64,000 bases of DNA. It comes from Farysia itapuensis. Taxonomy: Eukaryota > Basidiomycota > Ustilaginomycetes > Ustilaginales > Ustilaginaceae. The translations under genes were made by a program, and so were the position numbers. The notes below the pieces were generated by a model that did not search any database, was not told where the DNA came from, and saw only the letters and a list, made by a program, of their open reading frames with translations. Positions 9,907-18,563 of the stretch are shown here, in pieces. How positions within the stretch are numbered: the stretch's first letter is position 1; every line of letters begins with the position of its first letter. The DNA is taken from the NCBI GenBank assembly GCA_023212645.1, contig JALBYC010000002.1:806001-870000 (forward strand), given 5' to 3'.

Positions 9907-11104
9907 ATGGCTCCTGTTGCAGACAACTCCACTCCTTCGCTGAGCGAGCTCAAGGAGAACCTTACTTTGATGTAAGTTGTGAAGCATGCCCTGGATCGCA
10001 AATAGACACTGACGATCTTTGAACAACAGGGCGACATCGAAGAAGGAGCTTGAGCTGATCAAGTCTAAGCCCGAGAAGCCTGGTCCTGGGTTCGCGCTGG
10101 TTCACATCCGATCTACTGGCGTGTGCGGCTCGGACGTGCACTTCTGGAAGCACGCAGGTCTCGGACCTTGGAAGATTGAGCACCAGTGTGCACTTGGTCA
10201 CGAATCCGGTGGTATTGTCATTGACGTCGGCGAGGGCGTCGACAATGTCAAAATTGGCGATCGCGTTGCTATCGAGCCTGGTGTCCCGTGCTTCAAGGCT
10301 ACCTGTGACCAATGCCGAACCGGCAAGTACAACTTGTGCCCCCTGGTTGACTTTTACTCGGTGCCACCGAAGGACGGCACGCTGAAGCGCTACCACACTC
10401 ATCCTGCCGGCTGGTTGCACAAGGTTCCTGACAACATGTCGTACGACGAGATCGCCCTCCTCGAGCCCCTCAGTGTTACGCTTCAGGCTACACTCCAGGC
10501 CGAGATCAAGCTCGGTACCCCTGTTCTCATCACTGGTGCTGGTCCCATCGGTATTGTCCAGCTATTGTGCGCATCGGCTGCAGGTGCCACCCCTATCGTC
10601 ATCACCGATGTCGTGCAAGACCGTCTCGATTTCGCGAAAAAGATCGTGCCCGGTACTTTTACCTACCAGATTGACGTTAAGAAGACACCGCTCGAGTCGG
10701 CTAAAGAGATCTGCAAGGTCTTCTCCAAGGCGACTGGCCGTCACACGGCCGAAGGCGCGCGAGACGTTCAACCTCAGGTGACCATGGAATGCACCGGCGT
10801 CGAGAGCAGTGTTCAGACCGCTGCCTACGCTACCGAGTCCAGTGGTCTCGTGTTCGTTATTGGTGTGGGTGCCAACTTCCAACAGATTCCCTTTATGCAT
10901 CTCTCGACCAACGAGATCACGCTCAAGTTCCTCTTCCGATACCGTGACACCTGGCCTCGCGCCATTCGTCTCGTCTCGAGCGGCAAAGTTAACGTTAAGC
11001 AGATTGTCACCTCGCGTTTTCCCCTCGAACAGGCAAAGGAGGCTGTCGAACACGCCGCCGACCGAACCAAATTCTCGGTCAAGACCATCATTTACGATGA
11101 CTAG
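9907..11104 (+). CDS. NAD-dependent polyol dehydrogenase, L-arabinitol 4-dehydrogenase / sorbitol dehydrogenase type (medium-chain, zinc)
   Basis: Two exons, 9907-9971 and 10030-11104, give 379 residues. The 58-bp intron starts GTAAGT and ends CAACAG, and splicing avoids an in-frame TAA. Zinc and fold motifs are present: GVCGSDVHFWKH (catalytic Cys), GHESGG, then cysteines of the structural zinc lobe in CFKATCDQCRTGKYNLC. Spacing there is C-x4-C-x2-C-x7-C, two residues longer than the common C-x2-C first step. The Rossmann region GAGPIGIVQLLCASAAGA followed by VITDV (acidic residue after strand 2) suggests NAD rather than NADP. FWKH and the C-terminal FLFRYRDTWPRAIRLV resemble fungal L-arabinitol 4-dehydrogenases more than xylitol dehydrogenases, which usually have HYY. 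Likely role: polyol oxidation in pentose/hexitol catabolism. The exact substrate is open. Confidence 0.88.
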
Positions 11105-11211
11105 CTGTCTTATTACTCACTTCCGGTTTGTACTCTGTCACCTGTCTCTCTTAATACTCATCCCATCCATTCCAGAGTTGTTGTTACTGTGCTGTGTCTA
11201 TACCTGTTGCA

Positions 11212-13974
11212 CTAAGTCTTAACACGTTCCGAAGACCTGAGGGAAATGTCCTGCAGCCAGGATGGCTCAACGCGGCTGAGGATACGGCCAAAGTTTTGCG
11301 TTGTGAAGACCAGCTCTTCAAAGATGATAGCCGCCATTTTGCCAGCTTCGGTAGATTTGGCGATCCGAGTGGCGTGTAGGCACGAACTGGGATGGATCTT
11401 GAACGGTTGGCCGCCGCCGATGCGCTTCCACGTGTTTCCCTCGGGTGATCGTAAAGCTACGTTATTAAAGCGCCCTTCGAGCATGCATTTGAGCATGTCT
11501 TCATACGTCTCCTGCTCCACGCTGTCTGCTGTACTTGCATTGTCATCGCCGTTTTTACGCGTCACAAACAAGCCTTGCTTGAGACTCTTCTGGCGGGCAA
11601 GCTCTTCGTCTTCTTCGTCCAAATCTGAGTCCAAGTCGCTGTCCGAGCTCGATGAGTCTGCAGGCAGCGTAGTGCCGTTCACTTTGCTGGTCTGGAATGG
11701 ATCGTCGTCACACGCGATCTTTTGCTGCCGACAAATCTGGGAGAGCTGTTTGCGGATATGGAGAACGTTCTTGAGGGCCTTTTCGTGGACAAAGTGATTA
11801 TTGCACCAAGCTTTGAGCTGTTCCCTAGCCTCCAGGGCTGGTGCAGCACCATTAGCATGCCCCGCCTCTCTGTTCCGCAGCTTTATCAGCTTGCGGGAGC
11901 TCTCCTGCTCAGACATGTAAGCGTAGACTACATTGAGTAGAGTAGCGTGATCGCCACTTGGGTGGACAAATGCCTGTTTAGCGCGATTCGCCTCGTCTCG
12001 TTTTTCGGCATCGGACGGATCGGAAAGAACGGAGCGATCAGCAGAAAGGATGGCAATCATGTCGCGGACCTGCCGTGTTGCTTTAGGTCCTCTCTCGGTG
12101 GCAGCGATAAGTGCGCGAGCATAAGCCGGTGCGACGGGGAGCATCGCCATTCGCTGTCCCACTGACGTAAGCAAGAATTGTGGGGTTGCACCAGCATCAG
12201 CAGATGGCGCAGGCTTGAGTTCAATTGCACCAAGCTGTACGAGCTGTAGCACTGCGTCTTGCAATCCGAGCGGGTCGGGTTTGTCGAGCCAGTCGAAGTG
12301 ATACGGGTCTTGATTCATGGCGCACAGTTGCAACACGGCACCTGCCAAGTCCGTTCGCATGATTTCTGGCGTTGCTGATGGTGGCAGGGTGTCAAAAGCC
12401 TCCTGGGTATACAGACGATAGCATTCTCCGGCTCTTTCTCTTCCAGCACGTCCTGCTCTTTGACGAGCAGCAGACTGGCTGATTTCTTGTGTTTGCAGCG
12501 ATTCGACGCTGGTATGTGGGGTATATGTCTTTTCCTTGGCCAGGCCACAGTCGACTACGTAGACAATACCAGGAATTGTGATACTTGTCTCGGCAATGTT
12601 GGTCGCGAGGACTACTTTGCGGCATCCGGGGGGCGTTGCGGAGAACACCTTGGCGGAAGCCGATGGGCCCAGAGCTGCATACAGCGGAGCGATCATCAGT
12701 GACATGGGCTGTGCTTTGCCCTCAAGATCAGCCCAGCTGGGAAGCTCGGAGGAGTAGAGCTCAAGAGACTTGGCCAGCGTGTCAATCTCTTCTTGTCCAG
12801 TCATAAAGACTAGGATGTCTCCAGGAGGTCGACTGACATGGATCTGCAAGATGGTGCGCAGCGCAGCGTCGGTCCACTCTTGAGCCGGCTCTTCGGTATG
12901 AAACATCGAAACGGCATGCTGCCTGCCTTTGACATACAGGATGGGCACGGTGGTCTTCTGATTTGCCTGTTTGATCGTCTCGGGTGGTATTGTCTCGCCA
13001 ACCGCTCGGGTCAGGGAGGCGGAGTGCGAGGCAAAAAAGTCGGCAAAGCGATCAGCGTCCAATGTGGCAGACATGACAATGATCTTGAGGGGTAAGATTT
13101 CTGGCTCATCTGATGGGCAACCGCGGTCGAGCCACGATTGACGCAACGCTTTGCGATGTCTCTGAATTCGCTTGGCCAAGCCTAGTACCTGATCAGTTCG
13201 CAGAGTGCGTTCGTGCGCTTCATCTATGATCAGGACGGAATATCTGAGCAGCAGGTTGGATGAGAGCGCAACGCTGTTCTGTTCTGTGGATCTGTTGATA
13301 TTGCCGATCATCTCTCTGAGAACCATGCCATCGGTCATGAATTTGATGCGTGTGTACTTGCTCGTCCTGTCTTCGAACCTGATACTGTAGCCTACAATTC
13401 CTGGTGCCGGACCCAAGCGGCTTTGTTTGCCCTTCCCAGTCTCGAGTACAGCAGGATCTGCCTGTCCCATCTCAGCCGCAACCCTACGGGCGAGAGAGGT
13501 GGCGGCGACTCGACGAGGCTGTGTGATGCCAATCATCTGACTTGGAGCCGACTTTGCAAACCCAGCTTCAAAGAGGTACTGTGGGATCTGGGTGGTCTTG
13601 CCGGAGCCCGTCTCTCCCAGCACAACAACGGTGTCATTATTGCGAACAGCATCAACAATGGCCTCCTTGCCGGACCAGATGGGCAGCTGCTTGCGCGATT
13701 CCGAAATTCGTGGATCAACTTTTCCGAGTGCTTCTGCAAGCCACGCGTACGCAGCCTTCTTTTTTGGTGACGGATGTGCTGAAAGAATTGCGCTTGTTGA
13801 TGGTGTAGGCGAGGCGGCGTTCAGATTTGGTGCGTTGGCGTATTTGCTCTTTCTATGATGTTTGTGCTTCAATTTCTTGGGCGAGAGACTCTCGGATCTA
13901 CGTCTGCGAGCCAGATTGTGCTCTTCATCGTCTGTTCTGGCACGCTTGCTAGGCGATGACGGCAAGGACGACAT
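11212..13974 (-). CDS. DEAH-box ATP-dependent RNA helicase, DHR2/DHX33 type
   Basis: The start is the ATG at 13972-13974 (MSSLPSSPSKRAR); the slightly longer upstream frame has only TTG. The protein has 920 residues. A short basic, Ser-rich N-terminus with nuclear-localisation-like KKLKHKHHRKSK precedes the helicase core: GETGSGKTTQIPQYLFEAGF (I), TQPRRVAATSLARRVA (Ia), KFMTDGMVLREM, IIDEAHERT (II), MSATLDA (III), VATNIAETSITIPGIVYVVD (V), QRAGRAGRERAGECYRLYT (VI). HA2 and OB-fold regions follow, the latter ending in IIFEELVFTTQNFGRILSRVEPSWL. The absence of the S1 or long N-terminal domains of PRP22/PRP2/PRP16 and the overall size favour the DHR2/DHX33 group, which acts in rRNA processing. 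An acidic insertion (SSSDSDLDSDLDEEDEE, about 11600-11670) sits before the OB fold. It is divergent from the MAP kinase gene. Confidence 0.87.
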   Translation of the reverse strand: MSSLPSSPSKRARTDDEEHNLARRRRSESLSPKKLKHKHHRKSKYANAPNLNAASPTPSTSAILSAHPSPKKKAAYAWLAEALGKVDPRISESRKQLPIWSGKEAIVDAVRNNDTVVVLGETGSGKTTQIPQYLFEAGFAKSAPSQMIGITQPRRVAATSLARRVAAEMGQADPAVLETGKGKQSRLGPAPGIVGYSIRFEDRTSKYTRIKFMTDGMVLREMIGNINRSTEQNSVALSSNLLLRYSVLIIDEAHERTLRTDQVLGLAKRIQRHRKALRQSWLDRGCPSDEPEILPLKIIVMSATLDADRFADFFASHSASLTRAVGETIPPETIKQANQKTTVPILYVKGRQHAVSMFHTEEPAQEWTDAALRTILQIHVSRPPGDILVFMTGQEEIDTLAKSLELYSSELPSWADLEGKAQPMSLMIAPLYAALGPSASAKVFSATPPGCRKVVLATNIAETSITIPGIVYVVDCGLAKEKTYTPHTSVESLQTQEISQSAARQRAGRAGRERAGECYRLYTQEAFDTLPPSATPEIMRTDLAGAVLQLCAMNQDPYHFDWLDKPDPLGLQDAVLQLVQLGAIELKPAPSADAGATPQFLLTSVGQRMAMLPVAPAYARALIAATERGPKATRQVRDMIAILSADRSVLSDPSDAEKRDEANRAKQAFVHPSGDHATLLNVVYAYMSEQESSRKLIKLRNREAGHANGAAPALEAREQLKAWCNNHFVHEKALKNVLHIRKQLSQICRQQKIACDDDPFQTSKVNGTTLPADSSSSDSDLDSDLDEEDEELARQKSLKQGLFVTRKNGDDNASTADSVEQETYEDMLKCMLEGRFNNVALRSPEGNTWKRIGGGQPFKIHPSSCLHATRIAKSTEAGKMAAIIFEELVFTTQNFGRILSRVEPSWLQDISLRSSERVKT

Positions 13975-14669
13975 TTGGACCCGAGAAGAAATCTCAGAAG
14001 ATGGCAAATTCGTGTGGGCGAGAAATGTTCTTGCAAAGCTCGCCGGTAACCCGACTCCCGTCTCCCGGCGCCCGGCTCATACTGGCTCAGAACATCTAAC
14101 ATTGCGGCTGTGTCACGGAGTACGGAGCTATGGCAACGGGCGGCCATGCACCATCTGTTCCGGCGGCGGAGACATCCAACAGCGTCACGATCCGGATCAC
14201 AGGCAGAAGGGAGGAGACCAACACCGCCATATTAGACGAGAACGAACAATGTTGACGGACTTCCTGGACTTGGTGAAGAAATACCAGAGAGCCGAAATGG
14301 GAAGTGGTAAAAATGGAAACGGTTGAATGTCCGAACAGCGGATCTGCGCCAACATTTGCTTGCTTGTGATTATCAGTCAATGCTTGCCAGCCATTGTCCG
14401 CCGGAGGGTAGAGATGATTCTTTCATGCATCAGCATTGCGAGTCTGGGGTCGAGTGTGCTAGCGAAACTTTTATCGTGAAATGCAAGGCTTGTGGCCGAT
14501 TGAATGTGTCCGATGCTGTTAGCGTATGCTTGGCGGCTGTCTTCTAGCGGAATGCACGTGCGTATTGTGTAGAGACCAAAGTGTTGCTTCCTTCTCATCC
14601 ACCGTCCCCATAAAGGTGGACCTGCTTTTCCCACTCCTCCGTTTCCTTCCAGCAACACACCCAGCGACA
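13975..14669. promoter_or_regulatory. Shared intergenic region between the DEAH helicase (-) and the MAP kinase (+)
   Basis: About 695 bp separate the two divergent ATGs. I see no convincing gene. A CCATAAAGG element at 14608-14616, 54 bases before the kinase ATG, may serve as a weak TATA element. Nothing else stands out. Confidence 0.5.
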
Positions 14670-16076
14670 ATGTCCCAGTACAACGCAAACCCGCAACGCA
14701 CGCCCTACACTGTGCTCAACCAGACCTTTCTGATCGACAATGCATACGAAATCACGAAGGATCTTGGCCAGGGCGCTTACGGCTGCGTCGCAGCTGCCAC
14801 ACACAGAAGTACCGGCGAGAGCGTAGCCATCAAGAAGATCACCAATGTCTTCACCAAGAAGATTCTCACCAAGCGCGCTCTTCGGGAGATCAAGTAAGTC
14901 TTTACAGCTTGTTGCATCACAGCTTCACATTAAACTGATTCGATGTTTGCGTACAGGCTCTTACGTCACTTTCGTGGTCACAAAAACATCACTTGCCTGT
15001 ATGACATGGACATTATTGACCCGGTTGGCTTCAACGAGGTCTACTTGTACGAAGAATTGATGGAAGCGGATTTGCATGCAATCATTCGCTCCGGTCAACC
15101 ACTGTCGGATGCTCACTTTCAGTCTTTCATCTACCAGACTCTCTGCGGTCTGAAATACATTCACTCTGCTTCGGTCTTGCATCGCGATTTGAAACCGGGT
15201 AACTTGCTTGTCAACGCCGACTGCGAGCTCAAGATCTGCGACTTTGGTCTGGCTCGAGGCTTCGAGACAAATCCGGAACTAGCGAAGCAGGGCGCGGGCG
15301 GTTTCATGACAGAATACGTTGCAACGAGATGGTACAGAGCGCCCGAAATCATGCTCAGCTTCCAGAACTACACCACTGCTATTGACATCTGGTCGGTAGG
15401 ATGCATCCTGGCAGAATTGCTTGGTGGTCGACCCATCTTCAAAGGACGCGATTATGTCGATCAGCTCAATCAGATCCTTCATTATCTCGGCACACCCTCG
15501 GAAGAGACATTGCAGAGAGTCGGCTCCCCACGCGCTCAAGATTACATTCGATCCTTGCCATACCAGCCTCGCATCCCATTCCAGCGGTTGTACCCGCAGG
15601 CGAATCCTTTGGCACTAGACCTTTTGGAGAAAATGCTCGAATTCGATCCGGCGAAGCGAATCTCGTGCGAACAAGCACTTCAACACCCCTACCTCAATGT
15701 GTGGCACGACCCTGCGGACGAGCCCACATGTCCTCGCAAATTCGACTTCGGCTTTGAAAGCGTTGACGACGTCGAAGGCATGAAGACCTTGATTCTGGAA
15801 GAAGTCAAGAGCTTCCGCACCGAAGTGCGCAGACAGGCCCGGTCTATGCAGCAGCCCAAACGGCAGGAATCGCTACCCATCCCCACGCGCGAAGAGATCA
15901 AAAAGTCCAGTCCCACTGACGAGCACAGTTACTCCAACTCGCTGCTCGGCGCATCAAGTGGTATCATTCAACGCGGCACTTCGACAGAGCACGCGAGTGG
16001 CATGCTCACCGACGCTCAAATCATGGAAGATCCCGCACAAAGTTTCGAGCGCGAGCTCGAACAAGGCCATCGCTAG
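14670..16076 (+). CDS. MPK1: Cell-wall-integrity MAP kinase (Slt2/Mpk1 orthologue)
   Basis: Two exons, 14670-14893 and 14957-16076, encode 447 residues. The 63-bp intron (GTAAGT...TACAG) splits the codon after REI and restores [15 protein letters not shown]. Kinase landmarks: GQGAYG glycine loop, VAIKK lysine, HRDLKPGN (His150), DFG (170-172), activation loop TEY (193-195), then [40 protein letters not shown] and GGFMTEY are typical of the Slt2/Mpk1/ERK5-like fungal group and differ from the Fus3/Kss1 (TEY in a different context) and Hog1 (TGY) kinases. The C-terminal ~90 residues are a Ser/Gln-rich tail. It is the terminal kinase of the PKC-MAPK pathway for cell-wall stress. The regulatory dual-phosphorylation site is intact. 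Confidence 0.95.
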
Positions 16077-16144
16077 ATTCGACACGCAGCTGCAAATTAT
16101 ATCCATTCCCGGATGATAAGGTCTCTATAGTGTGATGTGTATGC

Positions 16145-17122
16145 TCACTCAACCAGAGTAGACGAGCTAGGTACAAAGATTCTTGCGTTGGTGTCGCCTT
16201 TGACAACCCCTGCTTTGGCCAGTACGTCGAGCGTGAGTGCGATCGTGCCGCGAGACACGGTGCTGGTGGTTGTGTTCTGTCCAACACTGGGCACGGTGAG
16301 ATTCGATGGGTTGGGTGTCACTTCACCGGCCCAACGTACCGTACCGAGCCAGCTCTCGACGTCTTCTGGCTTGTACGAATGGTGAGAGACGATGAACTCC
16401 TGAACCTTGCCCTGTGATCTTGTAGCAGGATTGGCAAATTCCTTGATGCTCTCGTCAAGCTTACTGAGGAAGAGCTGCAAAGTCTTGTCGTGCGGCGCTA
16501 CAAGGGCTGTGTTGGTAGATGCAGCGATAGTCCAGCTTGGCCAGGGAGTAGGCACATTTCCAATAAATCGTACCTCGCCCGAATCTGCAAACGGCTTGGT
16601 TGTATACCACTCCCACATAAAGGCGCTTGTTGTATGAGGTTCGTGCTGGTTCACGCCCTTGCGGAGATTCTCAAACGTGTCGTTCACTTGGAACTCAAGG
16701 TCGTGCTCCGTCCACTTCTGCTGCAGTCCCATGACAGAGCCCATGATCTGGCTGCCCGAGCCCACTCTTGAAATACCGAGTGTTGTGCTACGCAAGTCTG
16801 CAATGCTCTGATACTTGTCTGCGCGAGGATCTGTCCCCGTGATCACGGCCCAATTGAGAGGTGTTCGAACATACGAGCCGACCAGCTTGTAATCTTGTCG
16901 GCCTTTGGCAATGCCTGTGATCAAGGCTTCCGTCAAAGCCACCGCCACATCAATCTGCTGGCCATTAGTGGAGGCATCCAACGAGCTCAGCATCTGTCCA
17001 GTTCCGGAAGGCTGCAACACCAGTTCGATATTTTCCTTGCCCCATGGTGTCTCTGCAAGCTTGAGCAGAGGTGCAGCGAAGTGCTCGGGCACGTAGCCGA
17101 TTCGAAGCTTTTGAGCGGACAT
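16145..17122 (-). CDS. Periplasmic-binding-protein-fold protein (fungal Ca3427-like, type 2 PBP)
   Basis: A 325-residue protein from the ATG at 17120-17122 (MSAQKLRIGYVPEHFAAPLLKLAE). The opening beta strand and helix, the IDVAVALTEALITGIAKG segment, ITGTDPRADKYQSIADLRSTTLGISRVGSGSQIM and TTSAFMWEWYTTKPF are the pattern of bacterial ABC/NMT1-type solute-binding proteins, and most closely of the fungal intracellular Ca3427-like group. No signal peptide, membrane segment or partner transporter gene is seen, so it is probably cytosolic and binds a small ligand or acts in metabolism. The ligand is unknown. Fold call is good; function is not. It is divergent from the capping-protein gene, with 172 bp between the ATGs. 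Confidence 0.75.
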   Translation of the reverse strand: MSAQKLRIGYVPEHFAAPLLKLAETPWGKENIELVLQPSGTGQMLSSLDASTNGQQIDVAVALTEALITGIAKGRQDYKLVGSYVRTPLNWAVITGTDPRADKYQSIADLRSTTLGISRVGSGSQIMGSVMGLQQKWTEHDLEFQVNDTFENLRKGVNQHEPHTTSAFMWEWYTTKPFADSGEVRFIGNVPTPWPSWTIAASTNTALVAPHDKTLQLFLSKLDESIKEFANPATRSQGKVQEFIVSHHSYKPEDVESWLGTVRWAGEVTPNPSNLTVPSVGQNTTTSTVSRGTIALTLDVLAKAGVVKGDTNARIFVPSSSTLVE

Positions 17123-17294
17123 TGTCGACGTGCGGAGTATGAGCAAAGGTGGTGGAGGTGAGAAGCTAGAAAAGACAAAATATTGGCGGGGTCCGTGTTA
17201 GACTGCCGATCTATATCTTTTCCGGATAGATCGGGGGGTCAGGGCACAGACCAACACACGCCAACAACACTTGTCTGCAATCCAACCCCCCATC

Positions 17295-18458
17295 ATGTCG
17301 GCCTCTAGACTAGATCAGGCGCTTTTGCTGCTCCTGCAATCGCCACCAGGCCAAACCTCACAAGTCTATCACGATCTGAGAGGGATTTTGCTGGATCCTG
17401 AAGCAAACGCTACCGATAAGATCGATGAGGCTGCTCTACAAGCGGCTGCAGGCAAAGCGCTCGAAGAGTACAACACTCAGCAGCTCATCACCACCACACT
17501 AGCCAGTGATGGTGCGGGTCAAGCAGAGGGTGGAGGAGTGATCATCTGTCAGGCGGGACAGGTCGTTCAGGCGGAAGCCTCGCTCCCTGCCGGGACGAAG
17601 CGCTACATCCACCCAAAGGCGAAAAAGAGCTTCCTGTACGATCACGTTAAACGTTCTGTTACCGGCATCGAGCCGCTCCAGGTAGCCAACCGAAATGCAG
17701 AAGAGACGAGACTGGCGCTCGAAGCCGCACTCCAAGAGTATGTCGTAGATCGCTACGTGGACGGCGTCTCGTCCGTCTTCACCGTGTCAGACGTGCCGAT
17801 GGAACAAGCCCCTACGAACACAAATGCGGTGACCGAAGCGGCACAAGACGATGCGAACCACCTCGCTGAGAATACGGCTTCTGTCGCTGCGACTGATGAC
17901 GAGAACTTGTCTCCAGAAGGTGATAAGGCAGATATGCAGATCAAAGAAGATCCTATTGAAGCCGTCGCCGACGCCGAGGCCGTAGCGGCAGACACTGAGA
18001 AAGACACAGCTGCAGAAGAGCCGACACCGGTCGCACAAGACACGCCGGTCAAATTTGCATTCCATCACGTCGGGAATAGGTACAACCTGTCCAACTTCTG
18101 GTCGGGGCGCTGGCGTTCCTCATACGTCCTTGATCCGCAGGCCAACACCCTCACATCATCTCTCACCGTGCAGGTGCACTACTTTGAGAACGGAAATGTC
18201 CAGCTCAATGCATCCAAACCTCGCGTCTTCCCGCTGCCTGCATCCACCGACTCGACAAATCTGGCCAAGTCGATCGCAAAACTCGTCGCCTCCTATGAAG
18301 ATGCATACCAACACGCACTTGAGCAGACGTACGACGAGCTGGCGGAAAAGGCTTTCAAAGCTCTGCGTCGACAATTGCCCCTCACGCGCCAGAAAGTCGA
18401 CTGGGACAAAGTACTTAACTACCGCATCGGAGAACAGCTCGGCAAGACTTCCTCTTAG
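17295..18458 (+). CDS. CAP1: F-actin capping protein subunit alpha with a long acidic insertion
   Basis: Single exon, 387 residues from the ATG at 17295. Both family signatures are present: SGRWRSSYVLD (18103-18133 region) and VHYFENGNVQLN (about 18174-18209), with the amphipathic C-terminal ALRRQLPLTRQKVDWDKVLNYRIG actin-binding tentacle. Capping protein alpha/beta heterodimers cap actin barbed ends in cortical patches. Usual length is about 270-290. The surplus is an acidic, Ala/Glu/Asp-rich insertion at about residues 168-252, placed just before the GRWRS strand. It begins after VSSVFTVSDV and ends before KFAFHHVGNRYNL. The frame stays open and no GT-AG pair of plausible size removes it, so it appears to be coding. 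Confidence 0.92.
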   Translation: MSASRLDQALLLLLQSPPGQTSQVYHDLRGILLDPEANATDKIDEAALQAAAGKALEEYNTQQLITTTLASDGAGQAEGGGVIICQAGQVVQAEASLPAGTKRYIHPKAKKSFLYDHVKRSVTGIEPLQVANRNAEETRLALEAALQEYVVDRYVDGVSSVFTVSDVPMEQAPTNTNAVTEAAQDDANHLAENTASVAATDDENLSPEGDKADMQIKEDPIEAVADAEAVAADTEKDTAAEEPTPVAQDTPVKFAFHHVGNRYNLSNFWSGRWRSSYVLDPQANTLTSSLTVQVHYFENGNVQLNASKPRVFPLPASTDSTNLAKSIAKLVASYEDAYQHALEQTYDELAEKAFKALRRQLPLTRQKVDWDKVLNYRIGEQLGKTSS

Positions 18459-18563
18459 ACACTCTTAGCATTTGCACATTGGAAACACTGCTCCTGCCCA
18501 CTAATGAAGGTCATGAGATTGCGGACGATGCTTTTGATACAGAAAGGGAACATTGAGTGCGTT

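Noticed and set aside
13975..14007. 11-residue N-terminal extension of the DEAH helicase
   Set aside because: It begins with TTG; the ATG at 13974 is the first proper start.
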